From: Myxococcaceae bacterium
GTDB lineage: Bacteria > Myxococcota > Myxococcia > Myxococcales > Myxococcaceae
Assembly: GCA_017881265.1 (NCBI GenBank)
Contig: JADGRA010000026.1
Location: 1 to 50,334, forward strand
Length of the DNA: 50,334 nt
Reading direction: 5' to 3'
Shown: one piece after another, positions 24,931 through 34,436 of the stretch
Layout of the letters: each line of letters opens with the position of its first letter
Numbering within the stretch: the stretch's first letter is position 1
The notes under the pieces: model-generated
The model's input: the letters and a program-made list of their open reading frames with translations, nothing else
Database searches by the model: none
What the model was told of the DNA's origin: nothing
Position numbers and translations under genes: made by a program

Positions 24931-26663
24931 TCGCAGAGGTCGACTTGCACGTTAACTTCCAGGTGCTCGGTGCCGCCGCCGACGAAGATGGTTCCCGACG
25001 TGGGCGTCGCATCGGCGTAGGCACGGCCACAGGCGACCCGGATGTGGTCGGTCTGGGTGAGAATCCCGTTGGTCGGGTCAAAGCCGCGCCAGCCCACTTC
25101 GGGCAAATACACCTGCACCCAGGCGTGGCTGGCCTCCGACTGCGGATGCCGGAGGTTTTTCGGGCCGGTGTAGACGTAACCGCACATGTAGCGGGCCGGG
25201 ACTCCCAGAAGGCGCATCATGCAGATGAAGAGGTTGCTGAAGTCCTGACAAACGCCACTTCGCGTCGAGTACACCTGGAAGGCCGTCGTGCCGAGGGTGG
25301 TGCTGCCCTGGACGTAGCGAAACTCCTTGAAGATGGTGGCGTTCACGTCGAGCAGCGTGTCGAAGAGGTCGTAGTCGTTGCGGAGGACGAAGCTCATCGC
25401 GTAGTCGGTGAGGTCGTTCAGCTCGCTCTCCGGAAGCTCGGGCGGGAGCAAGTAGGGTGCGAGCTGGTTGTGCTGCCACGGCATCCACACCAGCGGGAAG
25501 GACGACTTGGCGCGGAGCTGCCGGAAGGCAAATGGGTCCGTCTCGAGGAGTTCGACCCGGCTCCTCGCCTCAATCACCAGTTCATGGAAGGGGGTGTCCA
25601 CCCGCACCCGGCGAACGCGGTTGCCAAACACGTCATCATACTCCCGGGACTGCCCCTCCACGGAGACGGTGAGCGAGTGGTCGAGCACGCTCTGCAGGCG
25701 GTCATGCATGGGAATCAGCCGCAGGACGTGGACGCTCTGGCTCACCGGCTCGGCGTACCGGTAGACCGTCCGGTGCAGGACCTGCAAACGCTTCGTCTCG
25801 GCCGTCTCCGGACGGTGCAGACGCATGTGCCGGTTGCCGTTTCGCTCGCGCTGGACGGGTGGCCCGGGGGGCTGCACCACCGTTCGCAGCGCCCCCTGGC
25901 GCATCACCCACAGCGAGCCCGCCTCGAGCGGCTGCCAAGCGGGTTCTGCGCTGGCGCCCACCGCCGTCAGGGGGCGGCTTGAAATGAAAATCCCCTTTCG
26001 GCTTTTGATGCCATGCCGGGTGAGGTCGATGGTGACGTCCTTGTCGCCCACCACCACCTGCTCGTACGGCGGCAGAAGCTGCCAGGTGCTGAGCCCGCTC
26101 TGGTGCTTGTCGGAGTAGGCCACCACGTCCTGCCCGTCGGAGAGGACGATGTTGAGGGTGCCGAGGGTGTTGATGGTGCCGAGCCAGTCCAGCAGGACGG
26201 CCGGGTCCGCCTCACCGAGCGACCGCCACTTGCGCTGCGCGAAGCGATTCAACAGGTCGCAGAAGATGACCTCGCTGTCGGTCGCGCCGATGGGCTCGAA
26301 GACCGCGTCCGGCGGCAACTCGGGCCTGCGGTCCAGGCTGCCGCTGTGCCCGAAAATCCACTCCCGGCCTCCCCACGCCCGGGTAAAGGGCTGGGTGTTG
26401 GCGTCACTCAGGGCCCCCCAGGTGGCGGTGCGCAGGTGCAGGAGGAAAATGGATGAAGCGAACCGCTCGCCGGTGTGCAGCACCTCCGCTTGTGAGCTGG
26501 TGTGCGTCGGCGCCGGCTCCTTTAAGAGAGCCACCGAGGGTTCGCCCGGCGGGTAGTAGGCAAGCCCCCACCCATCCGGATGGGCGGCCCCGGGCTGCAA
26601 ACAGCGCAAGTCGAAGGTGGGCGACAGCTCCCCCTCGAAACACATGGCCAGCAAGTTCGGCAC
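24927..26663 (-). CDS. Fusion of class II glutamine-amidotransferase-like and transglutaminase-like domains
   Basis: A 578-residue protein. Residues 1-270 are a GATase_6/YafJ-like Ntn domain (HPDGWGLAYY, LHLRTATWGALSDANTQPF, WIFGHSGSL, DSEVIFCDLL). Its second residue is Pro (MPNLLAMCFEG), whereas active class II amidotransferases have Cys2, so glutaminase activity is doubtful. Residues about 290-375 are the bacterial transglutaminase N-domain, and about 400-578 a papain-like transglutaminase core with Cys472 (SGVCQDFSNL), His513 (SHAWVQVY) and Asp529 (FDPTNG). No signal peptide. It is the second gene of a minus-strand pair with the DUF2126 protein (14-bp gap) and is convergent with the reductase gene. 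Role: probably peptide-bond hydrolysis or transfer for the neighbouring ligase system. Confidence 0.88.
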   Translation of the reverse strand: MPNLLAMCFEGELSPTFDLRCLQPGAAHPDGWGLAYYPPGEPSVALLKEPAPTHTSSQAEVLHTGERFASSIFLLHLRTATWGALSDANTQPFTRAWGGREWIFGHSGSLDRRPELPPDAVFEPIGATDSEVIFCDLLNRFAQRKWRSLGEADPAVLLDWLGTINTLGTLNIVLSDGQDVVAYSDKHQSGLSTWQLLPPYEQVVVGDKDVTIDLTRHGIKSRKGIFISSRPLTAVGASAEPAWQPLEAGSLWVMRQGALRTVVQPPGPPVQRERNGNRHMRLHRPETAETKRLQVLHRTVYRYAEPVSQSVHVLRLIPMHDRLQSVLDHSLTVSVEGQSREYDDVFGNRVRRVRVDTPFHELVIEARSRVELLETDPFAFRQLRAKSSFPLVWMPWQHNQLAPYLLPPELPESELNDLTDYAMSFVLRNDYDLFDTLLDVNATIFKEFRYVQGSTTLGTTAFQVYSTRSGVCQDFSNLFICMMRLLGVPARYMCGYVYTGPKNLRHPQSEASHAWVQVYLPEVGWRGFDPTNGILTQTDHIRVACGRAYADATPTSGTIFVGGGTEHLEVNVQVDLCD

Positions 26664-26677
26664 GGTCGAATCCTAAT

Positions 26678-29600
26678 TCACGACGCTGTCGATTCCGTGA
26701 CGACGGCGTCCTTGGCCTCCGTCTCCTCGTCGGCCTCGGGCAGCGGATGGTCGCCGGCGAAGCGGCGAAGGTCGAGCGTCCAGGGGGCCTCCGGGCTGGT
26801 CGGGACTTGTCTCGCGCTCACCGGCCAGGGCAGTGGCGACTCGCGGGTGAAGCGCTGGGACCGCCGGGCCTCGGCTTCAAAGGCAGTGAGCGGCGGCGCG
26901 TCAAAGGCACGGCCCTCCGCGTGCCAGACATGGTACCCGACGGCACCAAGCGAACGTTGTCCCCACGTGTCGATGACGTCGAAGCGCACCGGGTGGTGGA
27001 CGCCAAGATGCGGATGCAGGCCGTTGGGCGGCGCCCACGCGCGGAAGCGGACACCGGCCAGTCCCTCGCCCACCTTGCCGGTGGGGTGCAGCGGCAGCTC
27101 CAGCCCGTTGACCAGCACCTGGTGCCGCTCCGGGACCAGCCCATCCACGCGGACCTCCACTCGCTCCACCGAGGAATCCACGTAGCGGGTGGTCCCGGTG
27201 GTGGTCGGCTCCTCCCCCAGCACCGGCCAGGGCTCGAGCGCATCGCGCACTTCCAGGACGAGTCCGCCCAAATCCAGACGCCCCGCCACCGGGCAGCGAA
27301 GCTCGAGGAACGGTCGGTACGCGGCGGCCGGAAGCGCAATGCCGCGCGCGGCGAGGAATGCCAGGACCTCCTCGAAGTCGCGCCACATCCAGTAGGGCAA
27401 CAGGAAACGGTCGTGAAGCCCGGTGCCCCACCGGACGAGGGGACGCCGGTAGGGGGCCTGGGCGAGGGCCGCGACGAGCGAGCGCACCAGGATGGCCTGC
27501 GCCACGGCAAGCCGCGGGTGGGGCGGCATCTCGAAGGCGCGAAGTTCAACCAGCCCCTGTCGGCCGTGCGGGGTCCGCCAGTCGAACAACTTGTCGATGC
27601 AGAGCTCCGCCCGATGCGTGTTGCCACTCACGTCCACCAGCAGGTGGCGGAAGAGGGCGTCCACCTGCCAGGGCGGCAGCGGCGCCTCGCCTGGCTCGAA
27701 GGCGTGGGCCAGCGCAATCTCCAACTCGTACAGCGCGTCGTGTCGCGCCTCGTCCACCCGCGGCGCCTGTGACGTCGGCCCGACAAAGAGGCCGGTGAAG
27801 AGGTAGCTGAGGGACGGGTGGTGCTGGCAGAAGGTGATGAGGCTGGCGAGCACGTCCGGCCGCGCGAGGAGCGGGCTCTGCTTTGGGGTGGGCCCACCCA
27901 CCGTGAGGTGGTGGCCGCCACCGCTGCCTGAGATGCGTCCGTTGAGGAGGTAACGCTCGGTGTGCAGCCCGGCGTGGAGCGCGGCTTCGAAGGTCGTCTC
28001 CAGCAGCGCGGCGTGGGCTCGGCCGGTCGCGGACGGCGGAAGGTTGGCCTCGAGAACACCTGGGTCCGGTGTCACCGCGAAGCGCCAGAGCGTCGCCGAG
28101 CGCGGCGGGAGGTAGCCCTCCAGCTGGACGTGCAGCCCGGCTTCACTCCGCACCGCGTCCACGGCCTTCACCAGCGCGACAAAGTGGCGGGCCGAGGCGA
28201 GGGGGGGCAGGAAGACGAAAAGCCCACCCTCCCGCGCTTCCACGCACAGGGCGGTGCGCAAGTGGCGGGGCTTCGGGTCGGCCTTCTTCGCGCGGCGCGG
28301 GTCCGGGGGCGCCACCGGCTCCTCCTCCGGCTCCGGCACGTAGCCCGGCGGCAGCGAGGACAGCGGAAGCCGCAAGCCCACCGGGGCGTCGCCCGGCACA
28401 AGGAAGAGGTTCCGGCGACGGAACCGCCAGCTGTCCGTCACCCAGACTCCGCCAAGGTGCGCCAGCGGCAGGACGTACCCGGCGGCTTCCCCTAGTCCCT
28501 GGCCCAGCACCCGGGCCAGCCGCTGGCGCTCCTCCGGGTCGCTCAAGTCGGCCTTCAACGGGTCCACGCCCACAGGCAGGCTCGCCTCGGCCTCGAGGAA
28601 GTGCCACGGGTCCTCGAAGGCGGGCAACAGGCCCTGCGTCACGCCCAGCCGCTCGGCCAGGACCTCGGCGAGGCGCCTCGCATCCTCGGCGTCGGCCCGC
28701 CGGGGGGAGAGCCCGATGTCGCCACTCCAAAGCGCCCCGCCGTCGCTCAGTCCCACCAGGTTGAGCGACCAGCGCGGCAGGCTTTCCCCGGGGTAGTGCT
28801 TGCCCTGGCCGATGACGAGGGCCGCCCCGGGCATGACGCGCGAGCGAATCTCGGCACAGAAGCGCAGGCCCTGCGTCCACTTGGTGGGGCCGAGGGCCGC
28901 ACCATTCCACTCCGCGGCCTCCGGGGACTCGCGGGAGTTGAAGGTGGGCTCGCCGCCGGTGGTCAGGCTGAGACCGGCGGACGCCAGAGCGGCGTCGGCC
29001 TGGTCGACTCCCTCCAGGACGGCCCGGTACACCGGCTCCGGAAAGGGCGAGCTCGGCCGCACCTCGTGGCCGAGGCGCGTGACGCTGAGCTCGAAGGTGA
29101 CGTCCGAGGCCCGGGTGTCCGAGGTCCCCTCCACGGGCGAGGCCAGGGCCGGGCTGGAGGCGCAGGCCAGCGGGACGTGCCCCTCGCCGCAGAGCAGCCC
29201 GCTGGTGGCGTCCAGCCCAATCCACCCGGCGCCTGGGAGAAAGACTTCCGCCCAGGCGTGCAGGTCCACCACGTCGTGGCCGACGCCGCGCGGCTGATCC
29301 GGAAGCATGCCCTCGTCGGTGAGCTGAATCAGGTAGCCGCTCACGAAGCGGGCTGCCATGCCTCGCGAGCGCAACAGGGCCACCAGCAACATGGCCGAAT
29401 CCCGGCAGCTGCCTCGGCCCTCTTGCAGCGTCTGCTCCGGCGTCCAGACGCCGGCCTCGCTGCGCACCACGTAGCGGATGCGCCGGTTGACGCCCTGGTT
29501 GATGGCCGTCAGAAGACCGAGTGTTGGACCACTCCGCGGCAGCTCCGCGTCCAAGGCGAGGAAGCGTTCCCCCCCTTCCAGGCCGGGCGTCTGCAGGGAC

Positions 29601-29950
29601 AGGAACGGGGCGAGCTCGTCCAGCAGCGCCGGCGTGTAGCGGAGGGGGACGTTCTCCGCCGTCTCCTCCAGGAGGAAGTCGAAGGGGTTGACGGGCCTGA
29701 GGTCGAGCGCCACCTCTACCAGCAGGTCCATGAAGTCCAGGCGGACGTCCTTGGGGAACACCACCCGCGCCACATGGTTGCCGTTGGGGTCCTGCTGCCA
29801 GCGGACGTCCGCTTCGGGCTGGACGGTGAGGCCGTACGTCTCGACGCGCGCCCGGGCGTGGCTTGCCGGCCGTAGCCGCACCAGGTGCGGTCCCAGGGCC
29901 GCAGGACGCGGGTAGGCATACCGACTGCGATGCTGGATGAGGAGCCTCAC
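26678..29950 (-). CDS. Large transglutaminase-like / DUF2126 protein
   Basis: A 1090-residue cytoplasmic protein. Residues 1-80 are the transglutaminase N-domain (MRLLIQHRSRYAYPRP). The core follows with Cys182 (GRGSCRDSAMLL), His231 (DLHAWAEVF) and Asp247 (GLDATSG), an intact catalytic triad. From about 315 onward is DUF2126, with GLSLTTGGEPTFNSRE, GQGKHYPGESLPRWSLN, YLLNGRISGSGGGHHLT and ELRAFEMPPHPRLA as landmarks. Proteins of this build occur with circularly permuted ATP-grasp and alpha-E proteins; comparative genomics has predicted a peptide synthesis or modification role, never shown. Start GTG at 29950 lies 22 bp from the divergent ATP-grasp start, and the downstream partner begins 14 bp after its stop. 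Confidence 0.9.
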   Translation of the reverse strand: MRLLIQHRSRYAYPRPAALGPHLVRLRPASHARARVETYGLTVQPEADVRWQQDPNGNHVARVVFPKDVRLDFMDLLVEVALDLRPVNPFDFLLEETAENVPLRYTPALLDELAPFLSLQTPGLEGGERFLALDAELPRSGPTLGLLTAINQGVNRRIRYVVRSEAGVWTPEQTLQEGRGSCRDSAMLLVALLRSRGMAARFVSGYLIQLTDEGMLPDQPRGVGHDVVDLHAWAEVFLPGAGWIGLDATSGLLCGEGHVPLACASSPALASPVEGTSDTRASDVTFELSVTRLGHEVRPSSPFPEPVYRAVLEGVDQADAALASAGLSLTTGGEPTFNSRESPEAAEWNGAALGPTKWTQGLRFCAEIRSRVMPGAALVIGQGKHYPGESLPRWSLNLVGLSDGGALWSGDIGLSPRRADAEDARRLAEVLAERLGVTQGLLPAFEDPWHFLEAEASLPVGVDPLKADLSDPEERQRLARVLGQGLGEAAGYVLPLAHLGGVWVTDSWRFRRRNLFLVPGDAPVGLRLPLSSLPPGYVPEPEEEPVAPPDPRRAKKADPKPRHLRTALCVEAREGGLFVFLPPLASARHFVALVKAVDAVRSEAGLHVQLEGYLPPRSATLWRFAVTPDPGVLEANLPPSATGRAHAALLETTFEAALHAGLHTERYLLNGRISGSGGGHHLTVGGPTPKQSPLLARPDVLASLITFCQHHPSLSYLFTGLFVGPTSQAPRVDEARHDALYELEIALAHAFEPGEAPLPPWQVDALFRHLLVDVSGNTHRAELCIDKLFDWRTPHGRQGLVELRAFEMPPHPRLAVAQAILVRSLVAALAQAPYRRPLVRWGTGLHDRFLLPYWMWRDFEEVLAFLAARGIALPAAAYRPFLELRCPVAGRLDLGGLVLEVRDALEPWPVLGEEPTTTGTTRYVDSSVERVEVRVDGLVPERHQVLVNGLELPLHPTGKVGEGLAGVRFRAWAPPNGLHPHLGVHHPVRFDVIDTWGQRSLGAVGYHVWHAEGRAFDAPPLTAFEAEARRSQRFTRESPLPWPVSARQVPTSPEAPWTLDLRRFAGDHPLPEADEETEAKDAVVTESTAS

Positions 29951-29972
29951 GCCGAGCTAGCTTAGACGCACG

Positions 29973-31451
29973 GTGTCAACAACTGGCAGCCCCCCCCACC
30001 CGTCGCTGCTGGACGGGTACCCGGTTCTCCCCGGCGCCTACGACGAATTGCTCGAGGCAGGTGGGACGCTTCGGCCGGAGTTCCGCGCGCTTCTCGGCCT
30101 GGGCCGCGTCAGCCCGGAGGAGTTCGCCCGCACCCAGGAGATGGCCGAGACGGCGCTGGTCAACCAGGGCGTCACCTTTTCCGTCTACTCGGACAACCGT
30201 GGAATGGAGAAGGTGTTCCCGGTGTGTCTCGTGCCGCGCGTCATCTCGGCTTCCGACTGGGACCGGCTGGAGCGCGGCCTGGTGCAGCGGGTGCTCGCGC
30301 TGGCCCACTTTCTGGACGACGTCTACGGCGAGCAGCGCATTCTCAAGACGGGCACCATTCCCGCGGAGGTGGTGCTGGGGGCCAAGCATTACCTCCCGGC
30401 GCTGCGCGGCATCCGTCCGCCGGCGGGCGTGCGCCTCCATGTCTCCGGCATCGACCTGGTGCGCGACGGCGCCGGCGTCTTCCGGGTGCTGGAAGACAAT
30501 CTGCGGACGCCGTCCGGCGTCTCGTACGTGCTGGAGAACCGTCTCCTCTCCAAGCGCCTCATCCCCCAACTCTTCGAGGCGGCCCGCGTCCGCCAGGTGA
30601 ACCACTACCCGGCCCGGCTGGCCGCTGCGCTGCGCAGCGTGTCCCCGGTGGACCCTGATTTGAGCACCGTGGTGGTGCTGACGCCGGGGCCATACAACTC
30701 GGCCTATTTCGAGCACAGCTTCCTCGCCCGCCAGATGGGGGTGGAACTGGTGCAGGGCGCTGACCTCTTCGTCGACGACGACCGACTCTTCCTGCACACC
30801 ACCAAGGGCCGTCGGCAGGTGGACGTCGTCTACCGCCGGACGGACGACGCCTTCCTCGACCCGGAGATGTTTCGCCCCGACTCGGTGCTCGGCGTCCCGG
30901 GGCTGATGCGCGCCTGGGCCAAGGGCCACGTGGCCCTGGCCAACGCGCCTGGAAATGGCGTGGCGGACGACAAGGGGGTGTACCCCTTCGTTCCGGAGAT
31001 GGTGCGCTTCTACCTCGGCGAGGAGGCGCTCCTCGAGCAGGTCCCCACCTACCAGTGCGTCCGCGAGGACGACCGGCGCTACGTGCTCGAGCACCTCGAC
31101 CGCCTGGTGGTGAAAGCCGTCGACGAGGCGGGCGGCTACGGGATGCTGATGGGGCCCGCATCCAGCAGTGCGCAGCGCGAGGAGTTCCGCCAGCGCATCC
31201 TCGCCGAGCCGCGCCGCTACATTGCCCAGCCCCTGGTCGAGCTCTCCACCTGCCCCACCTGGGACGCGGAACACCGACGGATGGTGCCTCGGCGGGTGGA
31301 CCTGCGTCCCTACATCCTCACCCGGAAGGACGGGCCCTGGGTGCTCCCCGGCGGGCTAACCCGGGTGGCGATGCGGGAGGGAAGCTACGTGGTCAACAGC
31401 AGTCAGGGCGGCGGCAGCAAGGACACCTGGGTGCAGAGGGCGAGGGGATGA
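29973..31451 (+). CDS. Circularly permuted ATP-grasp protein (type 2)
   Basis: A 492-residue protein of the DUF404/DUF407-type circularly permuted ATP-grasp family, predicted to form amide bonds (carboxylate-amine ligase) using ATP. Landmarks: YDELLEAGGTLRPEF, GVTFSVYSDNRGMEKVFP (first domain), VSGIDLVRDGAGVFRVLEDN with NLRTPSGVSYVLENR, GVDLV-type VVVLTPGPYNSAYFEHSFLA, VVYRRTDDAFLDP, LVVKAVDEAGGYGML (nucleotide loop) and ILTRKDGPWVLPGGLTRVA. Start GTG at 29973. The gene overlaps the alpha-E gene by ATGA and is divergent, 22 bp apart, from the DUF2126 gene, so both arms of the cluster must share a tiny promoter region. Confidence 0.93.
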   Translation: MSTTGSPPHPSLLDGYPVLPGAYDELLEAGGTLRPEFRALLGLGRVSPEEFARTQEMAETALVNQGVTFSVYSDNRGMEKVFPVCLVPRVISASDWDRLERGLVQRVLALAHFLDDVYGEQRILKTGTIPAEVVLGAKHYLPALRGIRPPAGVRLHVSGIDLVRDGAGVFRVLEDNLRTPSGVSYVLENRLLSKRLIPQLFEAARVRQVNHYPARLAAALRSVSPVDPDLSTVVVLTPGPYNSAYFEHSFLARQMGVELVQGADLFVDDDRLFLHTTKGRRQVDVVYRRTDDAFLDPEMFRPDSVLGVPGLMRAWAKGHVALANAPGNGVADDKGVYPFVPEMVRFYLGEEALLEQVPTYQCVREDDRRYVLEHLDRLVVKAVDEAGGYGMLMGPASSSAQREEFRQRILAEPRRYIAQPLVELSTCPTWDAEHRRMVPRRVDLRPYILTRKDGPWVLPGGLTRVAMREGSYVVNSSQGGGSKDTWVQRARG

Positions 31452-32500
31452 TTTCACGCGTCGCCGACCATTGCTTCTGGCTGGGCCGTTACCTGGAGCG
31501 AGCCGAGAGCAGCTCGCGCGTGTTGCGGGTGACGTCCGCCCTGGCACTGGACGGCATCCTGCCGCCAGCCCAGGTGTGGGGCACGGCCATCACGGTCAGT
31601 GGCGAGGACGAGGCCTTCGGGGCGCGCTTCGAGTTGGCCGCGCGCGGCGATGGCGAGCTGGTGCAGCAGTACCTCACCTGGGACACCGAAAACCCGGCGA
31701 GCATCGTCCGGTCGGTGACTTCTGCGCGGGAGAATGCACGCAGCATCCGCGAGGTGGTGTCCTTGGAGGCCTGGGAGGCCGTCAACGAGTTTCACCTCTG
31801 GGTTCACGACAAGCGCGGCCACGACGCCTACACCCTTGGCCGCGAGGGTTTCTACCGGCGTGTCCGCGAGTCGACGCAGCTGGTCCTCGGAACCATCCAA
31901 AACAGCATGCTGCATGACAACGCCTACGACTTCATCAGCCTGGGCGTGCTGCTCGAGCGCGTCGGGCAGACGGCCCGCATCCTCGACGTCCACCACCACG
32001 CACTGCTGCAGCTTTCCCCAAGCATGATTCTCGAGGAGACGCTCTGGCTGTCGCTGCTGCGGGCGTGCTCCGGTTTCGAGGCCTTCATGAAGCGGAGCGC
32101 GGGCAAGGTGACGCCGACCACGGTGGCGGAATTCCTCATCCTGGAACCCGCCTTCCCACGCTCCATTCGCTTCTGCGTCCACCACGCCTCCCGGCGTCTG
32201 GCGAGCATCCGCTCTCCCGAGGAACTGGTGCTGCCCAAGCTGGAAAGCCAAGGGCGGCTGCGGAGGCTGGAGGACTTCATCGCCCAGCAACCCCGGTGGC
32301 GTGAAGGTGGGGAAGGCCTCCACCAGCTGCTCACCCACATTGTGGAGGAGACGACGGCCGCCTGTGCGGAACTGGGCCGCGAGCTGCTCGCCGGGCCGGC
32401 GGCCATGCGGGCTCCGCCGGACAAGGCGTCGACCAGCCAGCCCGCCCCGGCCGTCCCCGCGCAGTCCCAGTCCCAAGCCGCGGTCGCGCCCCAGTCCTAG
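31448..32500 (+). CDS. Alpha-E domain protein (DUF403)
   Basis: A 350-residue all-helical protein of the alpha-E family. It opens MISRVADHCFWLGRYLERAE, the family signature, and continues with ARENARSIREVVSLEAWEAVNE, DNAYDFISLGVLLERVGQTARILDV and RSIRFCVHHASRRL. The last ~35 residues (Pro/Ala/Gln/Ser) are disordered. Alpha-E proteins are nearly always encoded directly after a permuted ATP-grasp ligase; here the ATGA overlap couples their translation. A scaffold or helper function for the ligase is inferred from this constant pairing. The activity of the domain itself is unknown. Confidence 0.92.
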   Translation: MISRVADHCFWLGRYLERAESSSRVLRVTSALALDGILPPAQVWGTAITVSGEDEAFGARFELAARGDGELVQQYLTWDTENPASIVRSVTSARENARSIREVVSLEAWEAVNEFHLWVHDKRGHDAYTLGREGFYRRVRESTQLVLGTIQNSMLHDNAYDFISLGVLLERVGQTARILDVHHHALLQLSPSMILEETLWLSLLRACSGFEAFMKRSAGKVTPTTVAEFLILEPAFPRSIRFCVHHASRRLASIRSPEELVLPKLESQGRLRRLEDFIAQQPRWREGGEGLHQLLTHIVEETTAACAELGRELLAGPAAMRAPPDKASTSQPAPAVPAQSQSQAAVAPQS

Positions 32501-32617
32501 GACGCGTTGCGGCACCGATTCCCTTCACGCGTCAAAAAGCGGCCGTCTACCTTGCCCGGGCCCGCCTTTCATGGGAGGCGTCCCGCTGCACGCCGCAGAG
32601 AAAGGGAGTCGGACAAC

Positions 32618-34384
32618 TTGAAACGGATTCTTCTGGCCGTCGCGCTGAGCGTGGTACCAACGCTGGCGCCCGCGCAGGCGCCGCCGGCCGCGGAGGTAGA
32701 AAGCAGCCGCAAGGCCCTGGACGCCCTGGTGAAGGCGCAGTGGGAATACACCCTGCGGACGCAGCCCGACTTCGCCTCCATCCTGGGCGACAAGCGCTAC
32801 AACGACCGGCTGCGGGACTACTCGCCGGCCTTCGTCGAGACGGACCTCGCCCAGACGCGGGACTTCCTCAAGCGCTTCGAGGCCATCGACACCAAAGGGC
32901 TTCCACCCCAGGAACAGCTCAACCAGCAGCTGATGGTCCGACAGTTGCGGGAAAAGCTGGAGGGGGCACGCTTCAAGGACTGGGAGATGCCCGTCTTTCA
33001 GAACTCGGGCCTCCACATCGACTTGCCGCACCTCGTGAGCTCGCTCTCCTTCGAGACGGTGAAGGATTACGAGGATTACCTGGCGCGACTGAAGGAGCTC
33101 CCGCTGGCGTTTGCGCAAACCACGGCGCAGATGCGCAATGGCATGCGGGACGGGCTGGTGCCGCCGAAGTTCCTGCTGCCCAAAATCGTCCGCCAGTGCG
33201 AGGACATCTACAAGGCAAAGCCGGTCGATTCCCCCTTCGCCCAGCCCCTCTCCAAGTTCCCGTCCAGCTTTTCCGAGAAGGACAAGGAGCGGCTGAGGAC
33301 GGCCATCCTCGCGGCCATCCAAGACGACGTGAATCCGGCCTACCGGAAGTTCGCAGCCTTCGTGGAGAAGGAATACCTCCCCAAGGGCCGCCGCGAGGTG
33401 GGCGTCTGGTCGCTTCCCGACGGCCCGGCCCGCTACGCGTATGCCGTGAAGGTTTCCACCACCACCGACCTCACCCCGGAACAGATTCACGAGATTGGAC
33501 TGCGGGAGGTGAAGCGCATCGAAGGCGAGATGCTGGTGGTCGCCCGGAAGCTGGGCTTTCAGGACCTCAAGACGTTCAACGCGTCCTTTGCGAAGAACGC
33601 CGCACTGCACCCCAGGTCGCGCCAGGAGATGCTGGACCTGTATTCCCGCTACATCCAGCAGATGGAGGCCAAGCTGCCTCAGCTGTTCGGCCGGCTACCC
33701 AAGGCCAAGCTAGTGGTGCTGCCCATCGAGGAATACCGGGAGAAGGAGGCCTCGACGGCCTACGACCAGGGCACCCCGGACGGTTCCCGGCCCGGCCACG
33801 TCATGGTCAATACCGGTGACTTCGAGCAGCAAACCACGCTGGAGATTGAAAGCACCGCCTACCACGAGGGGCTTCCGGGCCACCACTTGCAGATTTCCAT
33901 CGCCCAGGAGCAGCCAGACTTGCCTCCCTTCCGGCAGCAGGCGCCCTACAACGCCTACGTCGAAGGCTGGGCCCTCTACTCGGAGCGTCTCGGCAAGGAA
34001 GTCGGTTTCTACACCGACCTCTACAGCTACTACGGCTTCCTGCAGTCCGAGATGCTCCGTGCCATCCGGCTGGTGGTGGACACCGGGCTACACGCCAAGC
34101 ACTGGAGTCGCCAGCAGGTGGTGGACTTCTTTCATACCCACTCCGGCGAAGACGAGGTCTGGGTCCAGAGCGAGACGGACCGCTACATCGTCTGGCCAGG
34201 CCAGGCACTCGGCTACAAGGTGGGACAGCTGAGGATTCTCGAGCTGCGCGAGTACGCCCAGAAGCAACTCGGCGCGAAGTTCGACATTCGCGCGTTTCAT
34301 GACCAAGTCCTCGGCGCCGGCGCCCTGCCCCTGGACGTGCTGGAGCAGCGCATCCAGTCCTGGGTGAAGGCACAGATGTCCTAG
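32618..34384 (+). CDS. DUF885 family metallopeptidase, exported
   Basis: A 588-residue protein. TTG at 32618 gives a signal peptide (KRILLAVALSVVPTLAPAQA) and has AAAGGGAG upstream; the frame upstream to 32507 is not protein-like. The mature protein is mostly helical, with the DUF885 zinc signature STAYHEGLPGHHLQ (His416, Glu417, His422) and the downstream YVEGWALYSERLGKE that supplies the third ligand region. The family is related to gluzincin peptidases and is often a periplasmic dipeptidase or oligopeptidase-type enzyme; the substrate here is not known. It follows the alpha-E gene by 117 bp in the same direction but probably has its own promoter. Confidence 0.9.
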   Translation: MKRILLAVALSVVPTLAPAQAPPAAEVESSRKALDALVKAQWEYTLRTQPDFASILGDKRYNDRLRDYSPAFVETDLAQTRDFLKRFEAIDTKGLPPQEQLNQQLMVRQLREKLEGARFKDWEMPVFQNSGLHIDLPHLVSSLSFETVKDYEDYLARLKELPLAFAQTTAQMRNGMRDGLVPPKFLLPKIVRQCEDIYKAKPVDSPFAQPLSKFPSSFSEKDKERLRTAILAAIQDDVNPAYRKFAAFVEKEYLPKGRREVGVWSLPDGPARYAYAVKVSTTTDLTPEQIHEIGLREVKRIEGEMLVVARKLGFQDLKTFNASFAKNAALHPRSRQEMLDLYSRYIQQMEAKLPQLFGRLPKAKLVVLPIEEYREKEASTAYDQGTPDGSRPGHVMVNTGDFEQQTTLEIESTAYHEGLPGHHLQISIAQEQPDLPPFRQQAPYNAYVEGWALYSERLGKEVGFYTDLYSYYGFLQSEMLRAIRLVVDTGLHAKHWSRQQVVDFFHTHSGEDEVWVQSETDRYIVWPGQALGYKVGQLRILELREYAQKQLGAKFDIRAFHDQVLGAGALPLDVLEQRIQSWVKAQMS

Positions 34385-34436
34385 GCAGCAGCCGGCGAGC
34401 TCCCCGCCTGTTGCGAGACGGCAGACCGCCTCTCAG

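Noticed and set aside
28601-29875. 424-codon plus-strand open frame inside the DUF2126 gene
   Set aside because: Antisense of a gene with intact transglutaminase triad and DUF2126 motifs; its own translation is low-information.
32501-32533. GACGCGT...ACGCGTC inverted repeat between the alpha-E and DUF885 genes
   Set aside because: Seven-base arms are perfect, but the 19-nt loop and the lack of promoter or terminator context make a role doubtful.
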